Below, one piece after another: positions 27,577 through 34,954 of a stretch of DNA of 64,000 nt. Numbering within the stretch: the stretch's first letter is position 1; every line of letters begins with the position of its first letter. The stretch comes from Paraburkholderia phenoliruptrix. GTDB lineage: Bacteria; Pseudomonadota; Gammaproteobacteria; Burkholderiales; Burkholderiaceae. The stretch spans positions 1 through 64,000 of the forward strand of contig NZ_JAEUAV010000010.1 in assembly GCF_019511605.1 (NCBI RefSeq). The letters are read 5' to 3'. The position numbers and the translations under genes are program-made. The notes beneath the pieces are model-generated. The model was not told the DNA's origin. It made no database searches and saw nothing but the letters and a program-made list of their open reading frames with translations.

Positions 27577-28314
27577 ATGATGCGCTCGGTTGAACGTATT
27601 CTGGCTGTTTTCGAAAGCTTTAGCGTTGAGCGGAGCAGCCTGTCTCTTCAGGAAATCTCCGAACGCATCGAATTACCGAAGTCGACCACCTTTCGTATTG
27701 TGCAGAGCCTCGAGCGAGCCGGATATCTGGTCAGGCTGGAGGATCAGCAGTACTGTCTGTCCTTTCGCTTTACGCGGCTCGCCGGCCTAGTGCGAGGAAC
27801 ACTAGGTATTCGCGAGATTGCCCGTCCATTCATGACAGAACTCGCCGAGACAACCAAGGAGACCGTGTCGCTCCACACGGTCAGCGGTCCCAACCGCATC
27901 TGCATCGACTCCATATCGACAGTCACAGCGCCTCTGAGAGCTGTGGTGCAGGCTGGCGAGCAGATACCGCTGCAAGCGGGTTCCGGCTCCAAGGTGCTGA
28001 TGGCGTATATGTCAAAAGCAGATCTGACGCCGCTGCTGCCGGCCGCAACGAAAGCGACCAAGCAGACCAAGACGGCGTTTCTCGAAGAACTCCAGCGTAT
28101 TCGCGAGAATGGCTACGCTGTTTCGCACGGTGAACGGCTGATGGGCATCTCGGCAATCTCGGCACCGATCGTGGGAGTCGACGGACAGGTCCACTATTGC
28201 CTGTCCGTTGGCGCCCCCACGGTGCGAATGCAGATGCATGAGAAGAACTTCATTAAGCTCGTAGTTGCCGCAGCTGCGAATATCTCACGTCAATTCGGCG
28301 GAAAGAGCGAGTAG
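27577..28314 (+). CDS. IclR-family transcriptional regulator (copy 2)
   Basis: This protein of about 245 residues has a winged helix (MRSVERILAVFESFSVERSS, ISERIELPKSTTFRIVQS) and an IclR effector domain ending SHGERLMGISAISAPI. It resembles the protein at 12851 almost motif for motif. ATG 27577 has a GGAAAG ribosome site and matches the start of the paralogue; ATGs at 27532 and 27541 are alternatives. No island-type operator lies upstream, so it may not be autoregulated. It could bind the same palindrome as copy 1 with a different effector, or heterodimerise with it. Confidence 0.88.
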   Translation: MMRSVERILAVFESFSVERSSLSLQEISERIELPKSTTFRIVQSLERAGYLVRLEDQQYCLSFRFTRLAGLVRGTLGIREIARPFMTELAETTKETVSLHTVSGPNRICIDSISTVTAPLRAVVQAGEQIPLQAGSGSKVLMAYMSKADLTPLLPAATKATKQTKTAFLEELQRIRENGYAVSHGERLMGISAISAPIVGVDGQVHYCLSVGAPTVRMQMHEKNFIKLVVAAAANISRQFGGKSE

Positions 28315-28344
28315 ATCAGTAAGGGAGCAAAGGGGTTGGGGCGT

Positions 28345-29121
28345 TCAGAAGAGTGATCCCACCATGCCACCCTCAACGGGGATCGTCGCGCCGGTGATGA
28401 ATCCCGCCTGCATCGAAGCCAAAAAGGTGACTACGCCCGCAAGTTCGCTTTGGGTGCCCATCCGGCCAAGAGGCGTCAACTTCTTGCGCGCCTCGGCCTG
28501 AGCAGAAGAGTAGGCAGCTGATCCAACCCGATGCGGGGTTTCGATGAGGGCGGGCGCGACACAATTGACCGTTACGCCGCATGAGCCAATCTCATTCGCG
28601 AGATGCTTCATATAGGCTGTCACGCCGGCCCGAAAGACCGTCGACAGGCTATGGTGAGCCATGGGGGCTTTCACCGAGGCTGAAGTGATCGCGATCACAC
28701 GACCCCATCCGCGTGCGGCGATCAGCGGGATGGTCTGACTTGCTACCTGCAACACGCCCGCAAGCTGGTTCTGATACGCATCGTCCCAGCGCGCCATATC
28801 GACCTCTTCCGTCGTCTCGCGAATCGGATTGGGCGGACGAGGCGTGTTAAGCACAAGAATATCCGGTCCTCCAAATTCGGCTTTCACCACCTCGATCAGC
28901 GCGGTGACGTCATCGGCTATGCGCATGTCTCCCGCTTTTACCACAGCCCGCACGCCATGCTGCTGAGTGATCTCGTCTGCGACCGCTTTAAGCTTGTCTT
29001 CCGAGCGCGCAAACAGCACCACATTCGCTCCCTCTGCCGCGAGCGAGTGTGAAATGTTTCGTCCCATGCCGCCGCTCGACGCAGTGACCAGGGCGGTCTT
29101 CCCTTTGATGCCCAAATCCAT
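28345..29121 (-). CDS. Short-chain dehydrogenase/reductase lacking the usual YxxxK
   Basis: This 258-residue SDR has an N-terminal nucleotide motif TASSGGMGRNI instead of TGxxxGxG. The catalytic segment reads ITSASVKAPMAHHSLSTVFR, where the expected Tyr-x-x-x-Lys is replaced by Ser/Leu and Arg. Some FabG-like SDRs share this LSxxxR form and their chemistry is not settled. It is convergent with the second IclR gene and 25 bp downstream of the CapA-like gene, so those two minus-strand genes form an operon behind operators S6 and S7. Confidence 0.85.
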   Translation of the reverse strand: MDLGIKGKTALVTASSGGMGRNISHSLAAEGANVVLFARSEDKLKAVADEITQQHGVRAVVKAGDMRIADDVTALIEVVKAEFGGPDILVLNTPRPPNPIRETTEEVDMARWDDAYQNQLAGVLQVASQTIPLIAARGWGRVIAITSASVKAPMAHHSLSTVFRAGVTAYMKHLANEIGSCGVTVNCVAPALIETPHRVGSAAYSSAQAEARKKLTPLGRMGTQSELAGVVTFLASMQAGFITGATIPVEGGMVGSLF

Positions 29122-29146
29122 GATTGGCTACCCTTCACTCTGATGG

Positions 29147-30292
29147 TTAAACGCTTGATGCAGCGTTGCATTGCTGAGTGATGACGACGACCTCGTCGCC
29201 TTCGATTTCGAATTGATGAGGCATGTCTTCCGAAGCCCACTCCATGTAATCGACCACTTCCTTGAATCGCGGATCGCCCGCGCGGAGTACCTCGGGGCGA
29301 TAGCGGCCATCGAACTTGACTGGAAGAAACGAGATCTTTGCGACTCCCCGGGAGGAGACGTAGGCTTTTGCGAGCAACGCAAGCGTGCAATCCTTGCCGT
29401 AAGGCATCAGCGGATATTCCGGATCAAGGTCCATGAAGTTGCGCACGGCGCCGTGCGCCCAAGCGGGCTCATTCGTCCAGGCGGGTGCTGCAAACGACTT
29501 GGTCATCGCGAAAACACCCAAGCTGTAGAAGATGACCTTGCCCTTGTATACCTCGATGGCCTTGGGAATATGTGGAGCATGTCCGACAACGAGATCGGCT
29601 CCGGCATCGATCGCTGCATGAGCGACGTCTACCTGATAGTCGGAGATGATTCGCGGCAAGCGTATTGCGCCGGCATGGTACGCAAGTACTACGACGTCTA
29701 CCTGTTTGCGCAGCACAGTGATGTCCTCGGTAAGGCGCGCAAGATCCTGCGGATTTGGAGAGGTCCATACTCGAACCGGCTGGTGGGGGCCACGTGGTTC
29801 GTACGTCGTCTTGACGCGGATGTTGACAACCCCGGGTTTTCCCTTGGCGGCCTCGGTTCCGGCGGTAGCCACCGACGTGTACCCGAGATAGCCGACGCGC
29901 ACGCCTGATTTTTCAATAATCGCCGGCTGACGTGCCTCTTCCAGGTCGCGCCCCGCACCGGTAACGAGCAGACCGTTTTCGAGGAAGAGCTTGCGCGTGT
30001 CGAGCATCGCGTCCGGGCCCGCGTCGAGACTGTGATTGTTCGCCATCGTTACTGCGTCGAACAGCCCGCTTGTGAAAAGCGTCGACATTTCGACTGGCTG
30101 GCAGACCTGCGGTGCATGGTCTGACTTCACACCACGATCGGAGTACGTTCGCATGCAGTTCACAAAGCGGAAATCGGCTCCGCGCAGCACGGGCGCTACG
30201 AGCTCTGTGTAACCTGCGATGGGAAAGCCTTGGTCAGGCCCGTGCGTGGGGCCGCAATCACCACCGATCAGAATTGAAGCAAGCTTGGTCAT
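29147..30292 (-). CDS. CapA-family metallophosphatase-like protein
   Basis: This 381-residue protein has the calcineurin-like CapA/PgsA fold: IGGDCGPTHG near the N-terminus, DAVTMANNHSLDAG around residue 87, and GHAPHIPKAIEVYKGKVIFY around residue 245. Histidines and asparagine in these blocks are candidate metal ligands. CapA homologues are known from poly-gamma-glutamate capsule synthesis, but no PgsB/PgsC partners and no signal peptide are seen, so a capsule role is unlikely. An amide- or phosphoester-directed hydrolase working on the island substrate is a possibility. AAGGAGATGG precedes ATG 30292. Confidence 0.8.
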   Translation of the reverse strand: MTKLASILIGGDCGPTHGPDQGFPIAGYTELVAPVLRGADFRFVNCMRTYSDRGVKSDHAPQVCQPVEMSTLFTSGLFDAVTMANNHSLDAGPDAMLDTRKLFLENGLLVTGAGRDLEEARQPAIIEKSGVRVGYLGYTSVATAGTEAAKGKPGVVNIRVKTTYEPRGPHQPVRVWTSPNPQDLARLTEDITVLRKQVDVVVLAYHAGAIRLPRIISDYQVDVAHAAIDAGADLVVGHAPHIPKAIEVYKGKVIFYSLGVFAMTKSFAAPAWTNEPAWAHGAVRNFMDLDPEYPLMPYGKDCTLALLAKAYVSSRGVAKISFLPVKFDGRYRPEVLRAGDPRFKEVVDYMEWASEDMPHQFEIEGDEVVVITQQCNAASSV

Positions 30293-30404
30293 TCCATCTC
30301 CTTATGCTTCGGCGGCCGTCCTTGCTGAGCCGCGGCGCTGTTGAAGGCTAGCGCAATCCGCCATCCGGGGAAACCTGCAGAAAACGCGCGAGGGTTTGTC
30401 TCAA

Positions 30405-30421
30405 GTTCCATTTATCGGAAC
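30405..30421. promoter_or_regulatory. Island operator S6
   Basis: GTTCC-ATTTATC-GGAAC is a perfect-arm palindrome in the divergent region between the CapA-like gene and the SDR at 30546. Confidence 0.75.
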
Positions 30422-30423
30422 GA

Positions 30424-30440
30424 GTACCGTTTGAAGGAAC
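30424..30440. promoter_or_regulatory. Island operator S7
   Basis: GTACC-GTTTGAA-GGAAC has one arm mismatch. It follows S6 with only two bases between them, so the centres are 19 bp apart, close to two helical turns. This could allow cooperative binding by two regulator dimers on one DNA face. Confidence 0.6.
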
Positions 30441-30545
30441 TCATGATAGCATCTCTTGACGCGACGATACATGCTGAAACCGTTCTTTGAATCTGGTTGC
30501 CGCAGGCGACGCGCTTCAATGCGGTTCACACACAAGGAGGCAGCG

Positions 30546-31373
30546 GTGACTGAGACTGAAGGATGGACCTCGCGTGCCCGTCTGGCCGGCAAAGTGGCGG
30601 TGGTGATAGGGGCGGGGCAGAGCCCGGGCGAAGGTCTGGGCAATGGGCGAGCCGCGGCAATGCGTTTTGCGCGGGAAGGTGCGCGCGTGCTCGCCGTGGA
30701 CAAATCGATTGAATCAGCGCAAGAGACCGCACAAATCATCAGAGGCGAAGGCTTCGAAGCTGATGCGATTGCCGCTGATGTCGCGCACGAGGATCAGCTT
30801 ATGAATGCAATTCATGGGGCGCGGCTCAGATGGGGGGCTGTCGACATCCTGCACAACAATGTGGGCGTCAGCTTGGGCGGCGGCGATGCGGATCTGATGG
30901 ACATTACGGAAGAACGCTTCGACAACATCTGCCGCATCAATCTGCGCGGCACCGTGTTCGCATGCAAGCATGCAGTGGCCATCATGCGTGAACAACGCTC
31001 GGGCGTGGTTATCAATGTTTCGTCAGCGGCCGGGCCCGGCAAGTATCCGTATGTGGCCTACAAGGCCACGAAAGCGGGCGTCATCGCGTTCACGGAGCAG
31101 CTTGCGCTGCAGAACGCGCCGCACGGCATCCGTGCGAACTGCATTCTGCCCGGGCTGATTGCCACGCCCATGGCGGTCGATACGCGAGCTCGCGAGTGGA
31201 ACCAGAGCCGCGAACAAGTGCTGGCTGAACGGAATGCAAAGGTGCCTCTCGGACGGCAAGGCACGGCCTGGGATGTGGCGAACGCTGCCTTGTATCTGGC
31301 GTCCGACGAGGCGTCATTCGTTACGGGCGTTTCTTTGCTGGTTGACGGCGGACGAATCCTGAACCGGATCTGA
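30546..31373 (+). CDS. Short-chain dehydrogenase/reductase
   Basis: This 275-residue classical SDR has VVIGAGQSPGEGLGNGRA as the dinucleotide motif, NNVGVSLGG in place of NNAG, serine in NVSSAAGPG and an intact YKATK catalytic pair. GTG 30546 follows a strong AAGGAGG; the longer frame from 30456 runs into the operator. It should oxidise a hydroxyl group on a pathway intermediate. It stands alone behind S6/S7 and is convergent with the lactonase operon. Confidence 0.88.
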   Translation: MTETEGWTSRARLAGKVAVVIGAGQSPGEGLGNGRAAAMRFAREGARVLAVDKSIESAQETAQIIRGEGFEADAIAADVAHEDQLMNAIHGARLRWGAVDILHNNVGVSLGGGDADLMDITEERFDNICRINLRGTVFACKHAVAIMREQRSGVVINVSSAAGPGKYPYVAYKATKAGVIAFTEQLALQNAPHGIRANCILPGLIATPMAVDTRAREWNQSREQVLAERNAKVPLGRQGTAWDVANAALYLASDEASFVTGVSLLVDGGRILNRI

Positions 31374-31381
31374 AGGCAGGC

Positions 31382-31412
31382 GGAGCGGCGCGCGATGCCG
31401 TCGCTCCATTTT
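31382..31412. terminator. Probable terminator between convergent genes
   Basis: GGAGCG (31382-31387) pairs with CGCTCC (31402-31407), with partial pairing inside, and ATTTT follows. It lies between the SDR and the lactonase stop codons. The T-run is short, so confidence is moderate. Confidence 0.45.
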
Positions 31413-31416
31413 GCCA

Positions 31417-32583
31417 TCAACTGGCCGCGACGATACCCATCCAGTACTGCAACTGCCCGTCCCGGGTCTCCACCGGATATTGACGGACATATTCGAGCGA
31501 TCCGTCGTCGCAGACGCGAAACACGGTCAGCGCGGCCGGGATGATGCGTGTCGCGCCGTCGATTCTCGCTGCCAACGGCTTGATGCTTGCCGTCACCAGC
31601 AACTGTCCGGTGGGATCGCAGGCGAAAGTACGAACATGGAAACTTCTCGTAGAAGCGTGCTCGACGAGCGTCGGCTCGCCCGACGACGAATTGATCCTGA
31701 AGACGGCAATGCTGTTCTCTCCGCTCGCGAAGACCTTCTCGCCGTTGACTTCCTCAACCCGATCGGCTCGGTTTGCAACATAGACGTAAAGGCCGGAGGG
31801 ATGGACGTGGATGGGGCCGCCAAGCTGCCGTGCATCCACGCGATCCGTTGCTTCGAGGAGACTGCAGCGATATGCCGGCTCACGCTCGATAGCGCTGTCT
31901 GTCATGCGGAACATGTAGAGCTGGTTGGTACGCTCGTCCGACACATACATCCACGGCTGCGTCGGATGAAAATCGACGTGCCTAGGGCCGAAGCCGTAGC
32001 CCTGATTCGGTGCGATCACGTCGCCCGGCGCGACGGCGCCGTTGCAAATCGGGAACAGCCGCAGCGCACCGGGATCTTCCTGCTTGCCCGGCCGGGCGTG
32101 GTTGCCGCGATCCACGATCAGTGCTGCACGTGCCGACGGGAGCACCCGCACCTGGTGAGGATAGGCGCCGCAGTCGAGCGCATCGTTCTGCGAAATTGAC
32201 TGGCCAATGGTGCCGTCCTCCAGAAGCCGGTGAACGGTCAGACCGCTCCGCGGGAAATTGTGCGCGCTCAAAAGGTACTGTCCAGTCGGATCGACGCACG
32301 TGTGAACGGCTCGGCGATCGAGGGTTCGCGAGGGTCCGTGCGATGTCAGTGTCCCATCGCGGTGAATAAGGTACGCGCTCACGTCATTGAAGTTGGACTG
32401 CACGCGAGGCCCGGCTGCGCTTGTCGTCACATAGAGATACGGGCCGTCCGGATGGGGCCACGCATACTGGACTTTCGCGGCAGTCCGGATGCTTTCGCGC
32501 CGGGTCAGGGTTGCGGCGGCAATGTCGACGTCGTAGCGCGTCAGGGTGTCGTCGACAGCACTGTAAAGCGATATCCGGCTCAT
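31417..32583 (-). CDS. Beta-propeller lactonase, 6-phosphogluconolactonase/carboxymuconate cyclase family
   Basis: This 388-residue protein is made of repeated propeller blades typical of COG2706 proteins: YAWPHPDGPYLYVTTS, TCVDPTGQYLLSAH, GPRHVDFHPTQPWMYVSDE and HPSGLYVYVANRAD. Relatives hydrolyse 6-phosphogluconolactone or cyclise carboxymuconate, so a lactone-opening or lactone-forming step is a fair guess. No signal peptide is evident. It is the third gene of the thiolase-DUF35-lactonase operon; ATG 32583 lies 19 bp after DUF35. Confidence 0.85.
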   Translation of the reverse strand: MSRISLYSAVDDTLTRYDVDIAAATLTRRESIRTAAKVQYAWPHPDGPYLYVTTSAAGPRVQSNFNDVSAYLIHRDGTLTSHGPSRTLDRRAVHTCVDPTGQYLLSAHNFPRSGLTVHRLLEDGTIGQSISQNDALDCGAYPHQVRVLPSARAALIVDRGNHARPGKQEDPGALRLFPICNGAVAPGDVIAPNQGYGFGPRHVDFHPTQPWMYVSDERTNQLYMFRMTDSAIEREPAYRCSLLEATDRVDARQLGGPIHVHPSGLYVYVANRADRVEEVNGEKVFASGENSIAVFRINSSSGEPTLVEHASTRSFHVRTFACDPTGQLLVTASIKPLAARIDGATRIIPAALTVFRVCDDGSLEYVRQYPVETRDGQLQYWMGIVAAS

Positions 32584-32602
32584 TGGATGAGTGCTCCTCG
32601 GA

Positions 32603-33019
32603 TTACCGGACAACGGGCGAAGCCGGTGTGAACATCGGGATCGCGACGCCACTGTCGGATCTTTTGAAAACGACCCGAACGCGCTGGCCAATCGAAACCG
32701 TATCGAGATCGGTGTCCACAATGTTGGTAAGCATTTTGGGACCTTCGTCCAGCGTCACATAGGCGATGCAGTATGGCGCACCCGGGCCTCGGCGCATCAC
32801 GCTATAAGCGTAGATTTCCCCGGTTCCGGCAGCTTGCTTCCAGGACAGGTCGGTGCTCCAGCAAAAAGGGCAAAGGGAGCGGGGGTAGTGGTGAGGCCGG
32901 CCGCAGCTCGAGCAGAACTTGAGCAGCAACTGCCCTTGATCGGCAGCCTCGAAATATGGCTCATCGCCCGGATTGATAGCGGGATCCTTGATCGCGCGCT
33001 GTGCAATGGTAGAAATCAT
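32603..33019 (-). CDS. DUF35 OB-fold protein with zinc ribbon, partner of thiolase
   Basis: This 138-residue protein has a rubredoxin-like zinc ribbon (C36, C39, C50, C53) followed by the OB-fold domain (GTGEIYAYSVMRRGPGAPYC). DUF35 proteins form complexes with SCP2-type thiolases, and some of these complexes act as acyl-CoA retro-aldolases, as in steroid side-chain degradation. It starts 5 bp after the thiolase stop, supporting a complex. GGAGTAACTTGC precedes ATG 33019. Confidence 0.9.
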   Translation of the reverse strand: MISTIAQRAIKDPAINPGDEPYFEAADQGQLLLKFCSSCGRPHHYPRSLCPFCWSTDLSWKQAAGTGEIYAYSVMRRGPGAPYCIAYVTLDEGPKMLTNIVDTDLDTVSIGQRVRVVFKRSDSGVAIPMFTPASPVVR

Positions 33020-33024
33020 GCAAG

Positions 33025-34194
33025 TTACTCCCTCTCAAGGATGACCGTTGCGCCGCCGTGGCGAGTTCCGATCGCACCGCCGATCCCGGTGGCGAGGGCG
33101 AGCGTACAGTCTGGAACCTGTACCGACGGATGTGCCTCGGCGCGCAACTGTCTGACCGCTTCGATGATTTTCGTCATTCCGCCGCGATTCGATGGATGGT
33201 TGTTGCACAGGCCGCCGCCGTCGGTATTGAAAGGCAGCTTTCCGTGACCGGAGATGAGGTTGCCGTCGGCGACGAACCGGCCACCTTCTCCTTTCGGGCA
33301 GAAACCGAGATCCTCGAGTTGCAGTATCACCGTTATCGTGAAACTGTCGTAAATCGACGCATACTGGATGTCCGTGGGCGTCACTCCGGCCTCTTCAAAG
33401 GCGCGCGGCCCGGTCCACGCGGCTGCGGTGTGGGTGAGGTCGATGTCGCCGCCTGTCAGGTGTTTTGCCGATTCCCCGCATCCCAGCACGCGTACATGCG
33501 GACGCGAAAGCGACTTGGCGATTTCCGGTCTGGCAACGACGATTGCACCCCCGCCGTCGGTCACGACGCATGAATCGAGCCGGTGCAGTGGGTCCGCAAT
33601 CGTCGGCGAAGCCAGCACCTCCTCGACGGACACAACTGAGCGCAGCATTGCGTGCTCGTTGTATTGCGCGTGGTGAGAGGCCGCCACCTTGACCCACGCG
33701 AGTTGCTCGCTCGTGGTTCCGAACTCGTGCATATGGCGTTTTGCCGCCATTGCATACAGGTTGAGCGGCACAGGGCTGTAAGGAATCTCGAACGGAGCAT
33801 CGGGAAGATTGGTGCCCCTGTTGCGCACCTGTGTACCAGCGCTTCCTTCCGAATTGGGCCGGCCCGCAAGCGTCACCAGCGCGACATTGCACTTGCCGGC
33901 CGCAATGGCTTGGGCGGCGTGCGCTACGTGGATCAAATACGAACAACCGCCCATGTCCGTCGAATCGATGTGGCGCAGTCTCGTCAGGTTCAGATAGTCG
34001 GACATTGACCAGGGGTTCGCGCCAGGTGCATCGCCTGCGCAGAAAAAACCGTCGATATCGTCATGCGTGAGGCCCGCGTCCTCGATTGCACCCTTCGCGA
34101 CTTCGGCATGGAGCTGCGCGACCGAATGGTGGGGCGCCTTGCGCAACGGATGTTCGTAGGCGCCGACGATATAAGCCTTGCCTTTAATTGTCAT
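33025..34194 (-). CDS. SCP2-type thiolase / acyl-CoA acetyltransferase-like protein
   Basis: This 389-residue thiolase-fold protein has AYIVGAYEHPLRKAP at the start, DMGGCSYLIHVAHAAQAIAAGK near residue 85 and the C-terminal LPFNTDGGGLCNNHPSNRGG. The second catalytic half looks conserved. It may cleave a 3-oxoacyl-CoA or, together with DUF35, carry out a retro-aldol cleavage. ATG 34194 is preceded by AGGAGACG and lies 97 bp downstream of operator S8. The longer frame to 34329 passes through the operator and is rejected. Confidence 0.87.
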   Translation of the reverse strand: MTIKGKAYIVGAYEHPLRKAPHHSVAQLHAEVAKGAIEDAGLTHDDIDGFFCAGDAPGANPWSMSDYLNLTRLRHIDSTDMGGCSYLIHVAHAAQAIAAGKCNVALVTLAGRPNSEGSAGTQVRNRGTNLPDAPFEIPYSPVPLNLYAMAAKRHMHEFGTTSEQLAWVKVAASHHAQYNEHAMLRSVVSVEEVLASPTIADPLHRLDSCVVTDGGGAIVVARPEIAKSLSRPHVRVLGCGESAKHLTGGDIDLTHTAAAWTGPRAFEEAGVTPTDIQYASIYDSFTITVILQLEDLGFCPKGEGGRFVADGNLISGHGKLPFNTDGGGLCNNHPSNRGGMTKIIEAVRQLRAEAHPSVQVPDCTLALATGIGGAIGTRHGGATVILERE

Positions 34195-34290
34195 ACGGTA
34201 CGTCTCCTGTCTCATTGATGCGTCCGCAGCGTCGATCGCCTTGTCGCGCGAGCTGATCAGGGGGTGAAAACAGCGATTTTCCGATTTGCA

Positions 34291-34307
34291 GTTCCATTCA
34301 TTGAAAC
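34291..34307. promoter_or_regulatory. Island operator S8
   Basis: GTTCC-ATTCATT-GAAAC lies in the divergent region between the thiolase operon (minus) and the rubredoxin operon (plus), 97 bp from the thiolase start. The rest of this 350-bp interval shows no gene. Confidence 0.7.
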
Positions 34308-34544
34308 TGATGCTGTCTGCCAGAACCATGATACCATCACCTCATGCTTGAATGCGCTGCTTCGACGGACTGAGAGAATCGTGGAAGGACGCTCTCGAGT
34401 AGAAACGAGCGTGGTTGAGCATCGACATGATTTCTCCGCGCCATCAGCTCGAATGTCCGGGCCGCAAGCACTGGTCGAGCGGCATCGGGCGGTCGGCATG
34501 CGCATGTAGGTTGTCAGCGCTCGCGCGCTGCCATGGAGACGAAA

Positions 34545-34769
34545 ATGAGTGAAGAGGTGACAGAAATGGTCACGGACACAGCTGAATCGAAGTCGCAAGC
34601 CGAATTCAGGATCTGGCAGTGCGCATTGTGCGGCTTCGTTTACGATGAGGCGGAAGGCCTGCCGTCGGAGGGTATTGCGCCCGGAACCCGCTGGGAAGAC
34701 GTGCCGGACGATTGGGTCTGCCCCGAGTGTTCGGTGGGTAAAGCCGACTTCGACATGGTGGAAGTCTAG
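34545..34769 (+). CDS. Rubredoxin
   Basis: This 74-residue protein has the two CxxC knuckles of rubredoxin (C26/C29 in [13 protein letters not shown] and C59/C62 in CPECSVGK) and the intervening [15 protein letters not shown]. It carries single electrons on an Fe(Cys)4 site, often to oxygenases or peroxide-reducing enzymes. GGAGACGAAA makes ATG 34545 preferable to ATG 34533. It leads an operon with an MFS carrier, a tandem dehydrogenase and an amidohydrolase. No matching alkane-hydroxylase-like oxygenase is in the window. Confidence 0.93.
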   Translation: MSEEVTEMVTDTAESKSQAEFRIWQCALCGFVYDEAEGLPSEGIAPGTRWEDVPDDWVCPECSVGKADFDMVEV

Positions 34770-34954
34770 GTCTTCACGGGGCAGGGCACTGCGTCTGCGG
34801 TCGTCGTTGCCCCTTTAACAGGCGGCACGCGCGGCGCGGCCGTTGCCCCGATGGCAGGCAGCGGTGGAATGACGCCACTGCGGGCCGCGGAGAGTGGTAG
34901 CTGATCATTCGATAAAAAATGACTCAGCCGCGGAGACGGTTGAAGGAGACATCG

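Noticed and set aside
29171..29908. A 245-codon plus-strand frame opposite the CapA-like gene
   Set aside because: The minus-strand product has the conserved CapA blocks; the plus-strand frame is its shadow.
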